Below are positions 23,928 to 34,000 of a stretch of DNA of 64,000 nt, piece by piece. Source of the stretch: Gnetum montanum. Taxonomy: Eukaryota > Streptophyta > Gnetopsida > Gnetales > Gnetaceae. Every line of letters starts with the position of its first letter. Position 1 is the first letter of the stretch. The position numbers and the translations under genes were made by a program. The stretch covers positions 397,498 to 461,497 of the forward strand of contig MNCI01010753.1 of NCBI GenBank assembly GCA_015680685.1, written 5' to 3'. The notes below the pieces were generated by a model. The model saw only the letters and a program-made list of their open reading frames with translations. It searched no databases and was not told where the DNA came from.

Positions 23928-24801
23928 TGATGATTCATGTTAAGTTGGCTATGTTGACAAGGCATTGTTGGCATGGCCTCATCGACTAGGCCTCATTAAC
24001 AAGGCCTAGTTGATGCATCTTACCATGCATCAACAAGGCCCCGTCGATGTAGTGTTGGTTTTCTGGATTTTTGGCTATAAATACATGCTTACAGCTGCAT
24101 TTATGGCATAGAAGACTATAATTGTAGTAGAGCTCTTACATTTTTTCCATTTGAAAGTTAGAATTTTTCCTCCAAGTGCCTACAATAGGAGTCATTGAGT
24201 GTACGGATCTTTATTCGAGCATTGTTGTACCTAAGCACTGTAGTGTGTGTGGTAATAAAGATGAGCTTTCTGATAAACCTTGCAGCACTTTGGATAGATT
24301 AGCTACTTATTTATGCATTTGCTATTTTCAATTATTTATTAAATTTTTTCAATTAATTATTAAATATTTCCTAGTTATTACATTAATGAGACAATTAAAT
24401 GAGATAGATTACACACATAAGTATGACCGCTTCGAGCATAACACGTATTCGCTTGGTCACCTAGCAATGGATACATGGGTTTAGGACATGTATGAAAAGT
24501 GGAAACTGATACTTATGTTAGGATTAGTTAAATGATTAGTTGATTATCCCTTTTTATCTACAATTCAAGCATCCAACTATAAAACATAAAAATGATAAAA
24601 ATCGAATGCCTCGGTTACACTTAACCATACCAACAAGCATCACAAGTATAATTGGGAGAATAATGATTAACCTTAAGGCTAGATTTACTTTCTAAAGGGC
24701 TAGTGCACTAGAAACAACAAACTCTCCGAAATTCAACTAGATTGCACATGAACACTTTGTGATTCATATGGTTGAGTGTAGGTGTACCTCACTACTCATC
24801 A
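23928..24801 (+). repeat. 3' LTR of element B
   Basis: TGATGATTC...CTCATCA. TATAAATA at 24076-24083; AATAAAGATGAGC polyadenylation region near 24255. Lacks some short segments present in the 5' LTR, for example part of the region near 12690-12745. Confidence 0.9.
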
Positions 24802-25530
24802 ATAATTTTTTTGAGTATCAGAGCTAGAATGTGTCAAAATTTTTCTAAGTATTGGAGTTTTCATGACATAAAATTTTTCTAAATATTAAAGCTCTAGCAT
24901 CAAAATTTTTCAAAGTGTTGGAGCTCACATGCAACAAAATTTTTCCTAGTGTTAGAGCTATCATGAATCAACATTTTTTTAAGTGTTAGAGCTTTGGTGT
25001 CAAAAATTTTTTTAAGTGTCAATGTCAGGATGCATCAAAATTTTTTTAAGTATTAGAGTTATTGCAAATTAAAATTTTCGAAGTGTTGGAGCTAATGTAA
25101 AATAAACTTTTTAAGTGTTGGAGTTGATGTGACTTAAAGTTTTTCTAAGTGTTAGAGCTATCACAACTCAAAATCCTTCTAAGTATTGGAGCTATGGTAT
25201 CAAAATTTTTCTAAGTATCATCATTGACATGTGTCAAAATTTTTCTAAGTGTTGGAACTATTGCTATTCAAAATTTTTCTAAATGTTAAGAATGAAAAGA
25301 CTTAAAATTATTTTAAGTGTTGGAGCAATGTAACTCAAAATTTTTCCAAGTTTTAGAGTTGTAGTAACTTAAAATTTCTCTAAGTATTAGAATTGGCACA
25401 ACACAAAATTTTTCTAAGTGCTGGAGCTAATGCTACTCAAAATTTCTCAGTGTTGGAGCTATCATGACTCAAAATTTTTCTAAGTGTTAGAGCTAATGTA
25501 ACTCATAGTTTTCTAAGTGTGATTGACATC
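24802..25530. repeat. Right part of ~34-bp tandem array
   Basis: About twenty diverged units of the form CAAAATTTTTCTAAGTGTTGGAG then CT plus 8-12 variable bases. Continues the array at 12008-12177. Tat/Ogre elements are known to carry hypervariable tandem repeats in the 3' UTR, which would fit its place downstream of the 4787-10975 integrase. Confidence 0.85.
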
Positions 25531-26929
25531 AAACGTCAAAGAGCCAACTCACATTGAACATCAAAAGTCAAAATCTACGTTAAAAGAAAGATTAACACTA
25601 GACATCAAAACTAAAGGACTAGAATTACTATTTTCAAACTTGGTGATAAGCTACACTTGATTTCAATTTCAATTTTAGCAATCCTAAGTTGAGTTTAGCA
25701 ACTTCAAGCACATAAATACAAGCTCAAAACACAACTTTTAGGCCAAATCTTTAGAGGTTTGGTTAGGTCTTTTGAGATTTAAGAGCACTCACTAAATTTT
25801 AAGAGATCAAGAGCATGAGTGCCTACTACCACTATAGCACCCACATGCTCCTTAGCCACCTTTAATACCTCTTGCATCTTTAGTGTTACTTCCAAAGACA
25901 AAATTTTTAGGCTTCCACATCACTTTCCAAAGTTGGAATTTTTTCATCTCCTACACTAGTAATGAAAACTTTAGTCAAAATAGCCTTATTTTAAATTAGA
26001 ATTAACTTCTGATAGCAACTAAAACTTCTTCATCCATTACCTAATCCTTTATAGATTTAATTCCAACTTCCAAATATATATTTTTATTAAGATCTAAGCT
26101 TCTTTTATTAGTTTTATCACATTTATATTTTTTTCTCTTCCATCATTGGCTCTCCATAGAAGGTGAAGACTTCAACTCATTAATAAAGTAATTTATTTTT
26201 TAGGAAAGGATTTGTGATCTTTCCCTCATATCGACAAGTTTCACTTTTATTATTTTATGTTCACTTGCTTTTATTATATACTTAGAGTTTGTTTTTTCTT
26301 CTATCTCTTGCAATGTATTCTATGCTTAGTCAAATATTTAGTATTTTATACTTAGCCATTTTTCAACTTAAAAATTCCATCATTTGGAGAGGAAATTGAA
26401 ACTCTTTCTCTCAGGTCAAAACTACAGTGTTTTTAATGTTTTAAATTCTTTACCTATACTTTATACTTTATTTTATTTCAATGCTCACAACTTATTCTAC
26501 ACTTAGTTTATTTTTTGATAATTCATACTTAGTCATTTTTCTAGAGATTTTACACTTAGTCATTTTAACATTACAAAACATTACTTTTTCATTGTTTCTT
26601 GCCATTCTTGGTTTGTGTGTGGTAGGATAAGTTCATATTTGATTGGATGATTCATATGCCTTCATTTTATACTCATTGATTTATCAAGGGTTACATTGAT
26701 CTAAAAACCATTTACAGTCACATGATAAAGATCTTGATACTTAGTTTGTGGAGGCATTCTTGTAGGAATAAAAGGAAAATTTTTGTTGGAACATAGTTCT
26801 TAACTAGTCTCTTCCCATTATAATAGGAATATCCTCTTCCAACTTATCTTCTAATCTAAGCACCAAAAAATTAGCGAGATATAACCAACCTACAATAGAA
26901 GTGATTGTGGACATTTTGGTGTGTCAAAA
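25531..26929. other. No gene seen
   Basis: AT-rich. Contains repeated ACTTAGTCATTTTT-like words between 26310 and 26570. No coding resemblance. Could belong to the end of the Tat/Ogre element. Confidence 0.4.
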
Positions 26930-28190
26930 TGTTAAGTAAAATGGAGACAAAGGATATGTGTATGGTTGTTGTCATTGTAGGACCAAGATGAGATGACAAG
27001 AAATGCACTGGTGTAAACAAAAGAAGAATCCACAAGGTCTAAAGGTTAATCCATAAAAGGTAAGCTTAAAAAACAAAAGAATTCAAAGAAGGTTGACAAG
27101 AAGAGTTGTCATCATTGAAGCACATGAAAGATCAAGGTTGTTGACAAGGAACAATGAATTCATCATGCAAAGAAAGGTTGAACAAAGATGTCTCTGAGAA
27201 ATAGTAGACATCTTGGTAGAGTTGGAGGATGCACAAGCAAAGACGTCTTCAAGAATTAGTAGATGTCTTTCCTTAGGCAAAGACATATTCCATCAAGCAA
27301 ATATGTCTTCATAGAATGCATGCCAATTTTAAAAAGATGTCTTGCATCAGACAAAGATTTCTTCCTAGAATGGAGATTTCAGAAAGACATCTTTCTCAAA
27401 CAAAGACATCTTCCCAGAATAGAGGGAAAATACATATAGACGTCTTAGGCATGAAGAAGATGTCTTGCATGATCGTTAGTGACCACTGGCTAGCTGTTGT
27501 ATGAGTTCCAAGATGGATTTAGAAACATGAAAGTTATAAGAAGACATCATATGCATTGGGAAATATGCAAGCTTATGTGTAATCATTGTACAATCATTTT
27601 GTCAATCATTGTAATCTCTGTTACTCTTCATTGTATCATCATTTGTTCATTGTAAAGTGTACTATACCTCAAAGTGCAAAAATTAGCAAACTAAGTTGCA
27701 TTTATCCCTTGTAATTGTTCTCCTTTGTTGCCTTGTAGGGTTGATGTGCTCCTTGTGGGAAGGCATCTTGCTTGAGCTTGTTGGGATCCTATGAGATGGA
27801 GTGATTAGTGTTGCAGCATAACACTCCATAGTGGAGCTCAAGATTGTAAAGGTTGTGGAAGCCTAGAAACCACATTTCAAGCCCAACGGGACCTTACAAG
27901 GTTGAGTGGTTGGTGTTGCTACAAAACACTCTGGAGTGGGGCTTGGAGATTGTACAAGGTGTGAACCCTTCAAACCACATTTGAAAGCATTAAAGTCCAA
28001 AGGTGTGCTTGCAATCTATCCTCTAAGTGTGGACCACCCAAGTTGGGGAACCACATTAATTCCATGTGTGTGCTTTGGTTCATAAAGTTTTAATTTGGGG
28101 AACTTATTCATTCCCCTACCCCCCTTTCTAAGTTTAGCAATCTACAATGATTACATAGCATACCTATCCCACAAGATATACATATCATTG
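26930..28190 (+). repeat. Probable degenerate copia-type LTR
   Basis: Possible start TGTTAAG at 26930. Region 27130-27480 holds many AGATGTCTT/AAGACATCTT words. A C-rich ATTCCCCTACCCCCCTT segment lies near 28110-28127, and after the presumed end a TTGGTTTGCGAGCTCC word at 28191-28206 resembles the TGGTATCAGAGC initiator-Met primer-binding site of copia elements. Two related segments near 27780-27850 and 27900-27960 (GTTGCAGCATAACACTCC / GTTGCTACAAAACACTC) show an internal duplication. No gag follows. Boundaries are guesses. Confidence 0.35.
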
Positions 28191-28206
28191 GTTTGCGAGC
28201 TCCAAT

Positions 28207-30562
28207 TGAATTTTAGTATGCTTGAGTAGAGGAAGCCCTCAATCAAGGTATTGTTGCAACGGGATGAGATTAACTCCCAAGCTAAATTCATAGAGAGTGA
28301 GATAATGACTCTTTTCACTAATTTGAATCTTCACCATGGGACTGCTAGGATATTGTTACTTTTTGGGTCAATATCATTCTTGAACTACTAATGTTGTCAT
28401 TGTAGCTATAAAGATGATGACAACATCACCATTTGGTACCATCATGCTATCTTCACCAAACATAATGATGGAACTTATCCTTGAAGTAGATGTTACAATT
28501 GAATTGTGGTCAAAGATGTTCATTAAGGCGTTATGAGATGTTCATCAAGACCTTATGAGTGTGGATTTTCCTCTCTACAATGTGGAGAGGAGGATATAGA
28601 TCTAGTCCTATGATTCTCACATTTACACTTATGATAAAATTTCCTACCATGAGGCCTCAAACTTCCCCTTGCAACCATATTAATAGATAATGAGTAATAT
28701 TTTCTAGATACATGAGTACAAGTGGGGTTGTTACCATAAGTGATATTACATGATGTGGCATGCCTTGGTTATGGTTGTACACTCATACTCTAGTCCCATA
28801 TTGATCAAGACATCAATGAGATCATCTGGTGTAGCCATAGGATCCCTTGAGAATTGGTCATAAGGATCTCTCCACCCTCCCTACTTATTTTAATGATAAG
28901 CTAACACAATTGGTGAAAGGGTCTTATCATTTGAATGCTCACAAGTAACAAAAGCCCTTCATCTTTTCAGTGCATTACTAGAGATCTTTGGTTGGCTCTT
29001 AGTACTATTTGCCATCTCATTTGTGTTCATAACCTACACACATAATACTAAAACACACATTTGATTTAGATAAAAGCTAAAATCAAGAATGAAAAAGTAT
29101 TTTTTGGATAATTCACCAATTCTCTCCTTGGTAATAGTGCCAATGATATGGGTCTCGCTAGTTTTGGACCAATGGGATATATCATACAAATTGTAGTACG
29201 ATATCGTTGTAAGCTTCGAGGATGACGTTGAGTGGATTGCCAATGATACTCTTGTATATCATTTCATTTAATAAATATAAAATATATTATAATACATATG
29301 ATACATATGGAACAATTATAACATATGTTGCCATGATGTGGGGTCAAGAAAATATTTATAATTTTATGTTTTATAATTTTTATGGATTTTATCTTTATAA
29401 GAAATAAGTAATAAACACACATGCATTACAATCCCACCTGGGGATAGGGGCAATGCTCATGTTGTAATCCCTCAAGGAACAAGTGCAACACCACACACAT
29501 ACACACAAATACAAAAGCAAATAAAAATGGCTCTTAATTATAACCTTGATGGTTCAACACCATGCCATATAATTGTGACCTCCTTGGGTAAGGTTGAATC
29601 ATCACAGCTTATGAAAATGAGAAATAAATGAATATTTTTATGGTTTTAATATTTTATAATGTTTTTGGTATTTTAATGTTAAAGGCATCAATGGTACAAA
29701 AATGAGAAAAAACCATAAGCTTTATTTACCATGCAAACACTAGGATTCACCTTAATCAAATGGTTCTGGGCTACGTATGCAAGGTAGCACTCTGATAGAG
29801 TCTAGCCATACTTGTAAAAGTGACAACTCAAAACACACATAAAGCAAGGAATCACTTATCCAAGGGAGGAAGAGCTCTTCACACAAAATTAGATGCCACA
29901 AGCTAAAGAAAAATGCATGGAATCTAGTTCTTTCTATATAGAGCTTATCCCAAATGTTTATAGATTTTGTAACATAATGGCAAGGGTCACTAGCACCTAG
30001 CCATGAACAAAGGTCTATTAGCATAGCCAAGACATCCTATAATGCACTCAAGGAGGTGGAGAAGGTAAAGCACCCAAACTAGAAAACCAAAGGGAATGCA
30101 TTAATACACTTACACTAATGCAGGGGATGCACTCATGTAGGAAAGCTAACACACTCCTACCACAACACTTTGCCTTCATTTTTCCAAATGAAATCCAAGA
30201 TGCCTAAGAATGTGTTGGAGTCTTCCAAGGGTCTTTAAACAAAGTTGGAAACTTCTCAAGAAGCCAAAAACATGCTTTAAGCCTACAAGTATGAAGTAGA
30301 AGGAAAGGATGCAAACCTAGGAGATAGAAACCTTAACCATGTGCAAGAAACCTTAAACACTAGGTGCATGGGATACATCTATAATTCATGGATTTTATTT
30401 GACTTATAATATACCACTAGATGACTCATCATATGATAAGCTCCTCATTACAGTCATGATCTGTTGTGTCATCATGATCTTGTCTATGTTCTCTTTTGCA
30501 TCTTCTTTCTTATCTTCTATTATATTTTTGTCTTGAGGTCTTTCAAGATTTCTCCTAGGATT
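28207..30562. other. No gene seen
   Basis: Mixed, mostly AT-rich sequence with short open frames on both strands and no recognisable family. An AT-rich block lies at 29265-29400. Confidence 0.4.
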
Positions 30563-30567
30563 CCCCT
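30563..30567. other. Target site duplication, left copy
   Basis: CCCCT abutting the minus-strand element D; identical CCCCT at 37509-37513. Confidence 0.8.
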
Positions 30568-31296
30568 TGATGAGTGGCAAGGTACCCCTACACTCAACCA
30601 TACGAATACGAGTGTAACATGCACGATCTGGTCGAACTCCGCAAACTAAGTGCCTACATGCCTCATGGAACACTTAAGGTTAATTATTCGTTGTCTTCCC
30701 AAACTTACTTGTATTTGTCACGGTGTATGGTTAAGTAAGTTTGAGGTATATGATTTTTATATCTTTTTATGTTTTATCTTCTATGCTATTGAGGTGAAGG
30801 GTTGAGAGACTAATTGACTAACTCTAACTAACGAACTAAGTCTAAATTAACCTAGCGTCGAAGTGGTCGTACTGAGGCACTTAACTAGGAGAGAAGGGTT
30901 GAGAAAGATTTAATAACTAATAAAGCACTTAAATCATAAAAAGTAAATAACAATAAATAAAAGTCCTAATTAGCCTATTCCATGCACTGTAAGGTTTATT
31001 CAAGAAGCTCGTCTTTATTGCCATACAGAAACTTGTGTTCAGGTACAATGTTTGCTCGAATAAAGATCTATTCACTTTGGAGTTCCTACTACGGGCACAT
31101 GGAAAATATTCTATCTCTGGAGAGATAAAATTGCCAGAGTTTCACTACGATCTAATCCTAGGATGAGAAACAAGGGAGAGCCACCTCTTATTTATAGATA
31201 TGACGGTGCACCGCGATATTGCGTACACGATATTGCAGGGGACAACGCGATATCACGTATGCGATATCACGGCCCATGCAATATCACATCCCATCA
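30568..31296 (-). repeat. 3' LTR of element D
   Basis: On the minus strand starts TGATGGGATG and ends CACTCATCA. TATA region at 31190-31196 (reverse). Lacks about 95 bases present in the 5' LTR at about 37003-37097; the junction is near 30854. U3 carries GATATCGCGTACGCGATAT-like repeats. Confidence 0.9.
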
Positions 31297-31325
31297 TACC
31301 CCTATGACTAAATGAAAACTCGTCC
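31297..31325 (-). other. Polypurine-like tract, element D
   Basis: Reads GAGTTTTCATTTAG then TCATAGGGGTA on the minus strand, directly before the 3' LTR; matches the same position in element B. Confidence 0.6.
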
Positions 31326-31471
31326 TTGAGTTCCTTACAATAATATCAGGAAGGTATGGGATTATTAACCCAAATGGAACTAATGGGATGACATGTGAAT
31401 GGATCATCATTACAATACACAACAAAACTGGTGTTCATGACAATAAGGGTGAACACCTTATTACATTGACA

Positions 31472-31669
31472 TCAAGCCTCATTTGGTAGCTGAGAAAGAG
31501 AGAGAGAGAAAGAAGTTTTGTTGCTGCCAATGCCAAGATTGCATCTTTCGTTGTCCATTCGTAAGTGCACCATCGATCTTGCTCCTTGCATAGTTGTTTC
31601 AGCATCGCTCCATTCCAAGTGTTTTCTCCAGATCCAAACTGTTATTGTACGATTGCCATCTGCACACAC
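31472..31669 (-). pseudogene. Start stub of the third ORF, element D
   Basis: On the minus strand GTGTGTGCAG is followed at 31659 by ATGGCA, the same acceptor-plus-ATG arrangement as in elements B and E. The ATGGCA frame meets a stop after five codons; the rest of the ORF is missing, and element-end sequence follows within about 350 bases. An overlapping 65-codon open frame exists but resembles nothing. Confidence 0.5.
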
Positions 31670-33264
31670 AACACAATCTTATATTAACAAGGGTAGATGA
31701 ATTTCAATGCAATTGATACCTTGCTTCGGTGTAAGTCCATTGGCTAAGTTGTGGTATGGTTGATTGCAGGTCTGGAGATATAATATTGATAACTACCGAA
31801 GGTGTATGGGTTAGGAGAAAATTGAAAAAATTGGGTCCCGTATCCCCATGACTAATCGTGAACCTCCGGTAGTGATAGAACGGAGAAAGAAAAAGAATAA
31901 GAAAGAGGGAGAAAAAGAGATAACTATAACGTCGATGAAATGGATGTCAAGATGGAAATGAACAAAATAAAATGGATTGCAAAAATGTTAGGGAAAAGAA
32001 TTTAACTAGTGCACCAAATAGGAATGTCAGTGGGTCCTCCCCAAAGCAGGCTTATGCCCTTAATGCCCTAACAAACCCACATTCAAAGAGTCTGTAGGCT
32101 CTGGGAACATCATTTGGAACAAGAGTTAAAGTCTTAACTGCAAGAATCTACTAAAAATAAAACAATGCATCTACCAAGATATACACTAATGATACAACTA
32201 ACAATGAGGTGAACAATGGAGATAAGGATGGAGAGAAGAGAATGGAATGGAATCCCAAGAACAAGGTGGTGTACAGTCACTTGTGAATTTCATGATTAAT
32301 GTGACTTAGTAAATCCCATTCCAAGTCCGGCCTCAAACGATCCACATCCAGTGACTTTTCATTAATGCATTTGGCAAACCATCCACTTGGAGTAACAAGA
32401 ATGTCTTCACCCAAGAGCCACCACCATTCCGACAAAACAAGGAGGAGAGAATGGGAAGCGAGAAGGGCCTTAGTTAGAGGGAACATTTTCATTTTAGTTC
32501 CATAACTAGTGCTTGTAGCCCAAAGGATTATTTTTTCTAAGGGGTGTGCTTTGAATTCTCACTTTCTCTTTTTCTTTTCTCTCTTTTGTTTTTTTTTGTT
32601 TTATGTGTTTATGCGTGAGAACCACACCATGCAAAGACTTTGTTATTTTTATTTGCTTAGCTTCCCGATGATTAGGTGATGTCGAAACGACAAAAAAACT
32701 CAAGAAGAAAACATCCAAGCACCCAAGAGAACGACCAACACAAATGCATCAAGTTCCCTTGAAGTCACACCCTTTTCAATCCTTGAGTCCTTCCTTAGTT
32801 TGAGAAGTGCCTAGTCATCGATTCGTTAGAGTTCTTATTTAGAAAGGGACTGTACATTTCCAAGCCGAGAGAGACCATAGTATTGGTGGATGAATGGATG
32901 AAGTGAACTCATTGCCTACTATATCAAAAGAACCATACCTTAGTATCAACATCATGACTTAAAGGTAAAAACCAAACATTAGCAATCAATATGAAAAATA
33001 GTTCATACCATCATTAAGAACACTTATTGGGTGACAAACTTACAGGGTGGATAAAACACACACACACACACACACACAAAGAAATGGAAAAAGTATAACA
33101 ATTTTGTAAAACAAAAACAAGAAAATTTAAAGAAATTTGTAAAACAAAATTGTGTAAAAAAATGTGTAAAACAAAAATTAGAAAGACCTGAGGGCCCCAA
33201 ATGATTAGCATAGGTGGCTGTCTCCCCCATGACTGAATGGAAAAGGAGAGATCCAAAATAATGA
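31670..33264 (-). other. Spacer after deleted pol, element D
   Basis: Homologous to the integrase-to-third-ORF spacers of B and E: the CATGGGGGAGACAG word (about 33220-33235), the TTCATCCATTCATCC box near 32905, the hairpin, the GGGCTACAAGCACTAGTTATGG box near 32500-32524 and the CCCTCTAACTAAGGCCC box near 32468-32484. Also contains a (CA)n run at 33056-33077. Confidence 0.65.
32556..32621 (-). promoter_or_regulatory. Conserved hairpin, element D
   Basis: Minus-strand arms TTCTCAC and GTGAGAA pair over 7 bp with a 52-base purine-rich loop, then TTCAAAGCACACCCCTT. Compared with element B's first copy, one T-A pair is C-G. Confidence 0.6.
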
Positions 33265-33555
33265 GCGCCTATTTGAATTTCTTAGAAGTTTCCAACTTCT
33301 CCCAATTGATGTTCTTAAATTAAGGGGTGGAAGTTGGCGATGTTCATATTCCAAGGTATCTATGCCTTCGTTGTTGGCATGGGTTATTTCCTCAACTCGT
33401 TCCATGCATGTTGTTGGGCTGCTATCTTGGTCAACTATCAACCACTGGGTATTCTCTTGTTGAGTGGTTACTACATATAGGCACCTTTGAATGTTATCCT
33501 CTGGTGCATACCAGTTACATGCAGGAGATGTTAAATTTCGCATCACCCATGATTC
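33265..33555 (-). pseudogene. Protease-RT linker with deletion scar, element D
   Basis: Open on the minus strand (33546-33205): an NIQRCLYVVTTQQENTQWLI block matches the linker in element B, followed by a frameshifted version of the GELxxxxxFKxEPxEL block. Near 33265 the text changes abruptly to the post-integrase spacer (PFPFSHGGD in this frame). About 2.9 kb present in B between these points is missing. Confidence 0.75.
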
Positions 33556-34000
33556 CTACATGTCCTCACCCTCTGAGTCACTATATGTGATGCATGGAAC
33601 TTTCTTCTTTTCGATCTTTCCATAAATATTTACCTTAGATATCTCCAAGGAAAGATCATGGATCCCTAGGTACGAATCTATTGTACTTAGCCATGGCCTT
33701 CCCATTATGATTAGGAAGTCCCCTTCATTGCTGTTGACCTCTATCACCAGGAAGTCAGCTGGGTAGGACCAACCACACATAGTGGTAATAATGTCCTCCA
33801 CCAATCCCAAGGAAATAGTGATGGACTGGTCTGCCATCTCTAGTTGAATGTTGCTCTTCTTAAGTTGGGGCAGGTTCTAGGCTTGATACATCTCTCATGA
33901 TATTAGGTTGACTCTGGAACCTAAGTCAAGAAGAGCCTTATGTGGTTCATTCCCGGTGACTTGGAGGTAGATTAAGGGACTTCTAGGGTCAATTAGTTTC
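33556..34000 (-). pseudogene. Retropepsin of element D
   Basis: Active-site block ALLDLGSRVNLIS at the end of a 188-codon open stretch (34461-33895), then a stop and frameshift near 33890, then a 93-codon open stretch (33837-33556) with LGLVEDIITTMCGWSYPADF and DFLIIMGRPWLST. D-L-G-S in place of D-[ST]-G-A is usual for Athila-type proteases. Catalytic Asp present. Would process gag; broken by one frame change. Confidence 0.75.

Larger units (their letters stand above)
12178..24801 (+). mobile_element. Full-length Athila-like Ty3/gypsy element B
   Basis: Two related LTRs (12178-13086 and 23928-24801) face the same way and bracket a primer-binding site, gag, protease, RT, RNase H, integrase, a long spacer and a third ORF. 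Flanking 5-mers are ACAAT (12173-12177) and ATAAT (24802-24806), one mismatch, consistent with an aged target duplication. The RT text (VFMDDFS, LKRCVETNLQL, EGIVLGHRI) is typical of the Athila lineage. Many TAG/TGA stops and frameshifts; no intact enzyme. Inserted inside the ~34-bp tandem array. Confidence 0.9.

Noticed and set aside
12008-25530. CRISPR-like array (regular short repeats)
   Set aside because: Repeats are diverged, there are no uniform spacers, and the context is a plant retroelement UTR.
29100-29260. Minus-strand primer-binding site and LTR end (ATCATTGGCACTATTACC)
   Set aside because: It resembles the Athila site weakly, but no LTR structure (TATA, AATAAA, start) was found beside it.
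33056-33077. (CA)n run as a Z-DNA or regulatory element
   Set aside because: An ordinary dinucleotide microsatellite inside a dead element spacer.
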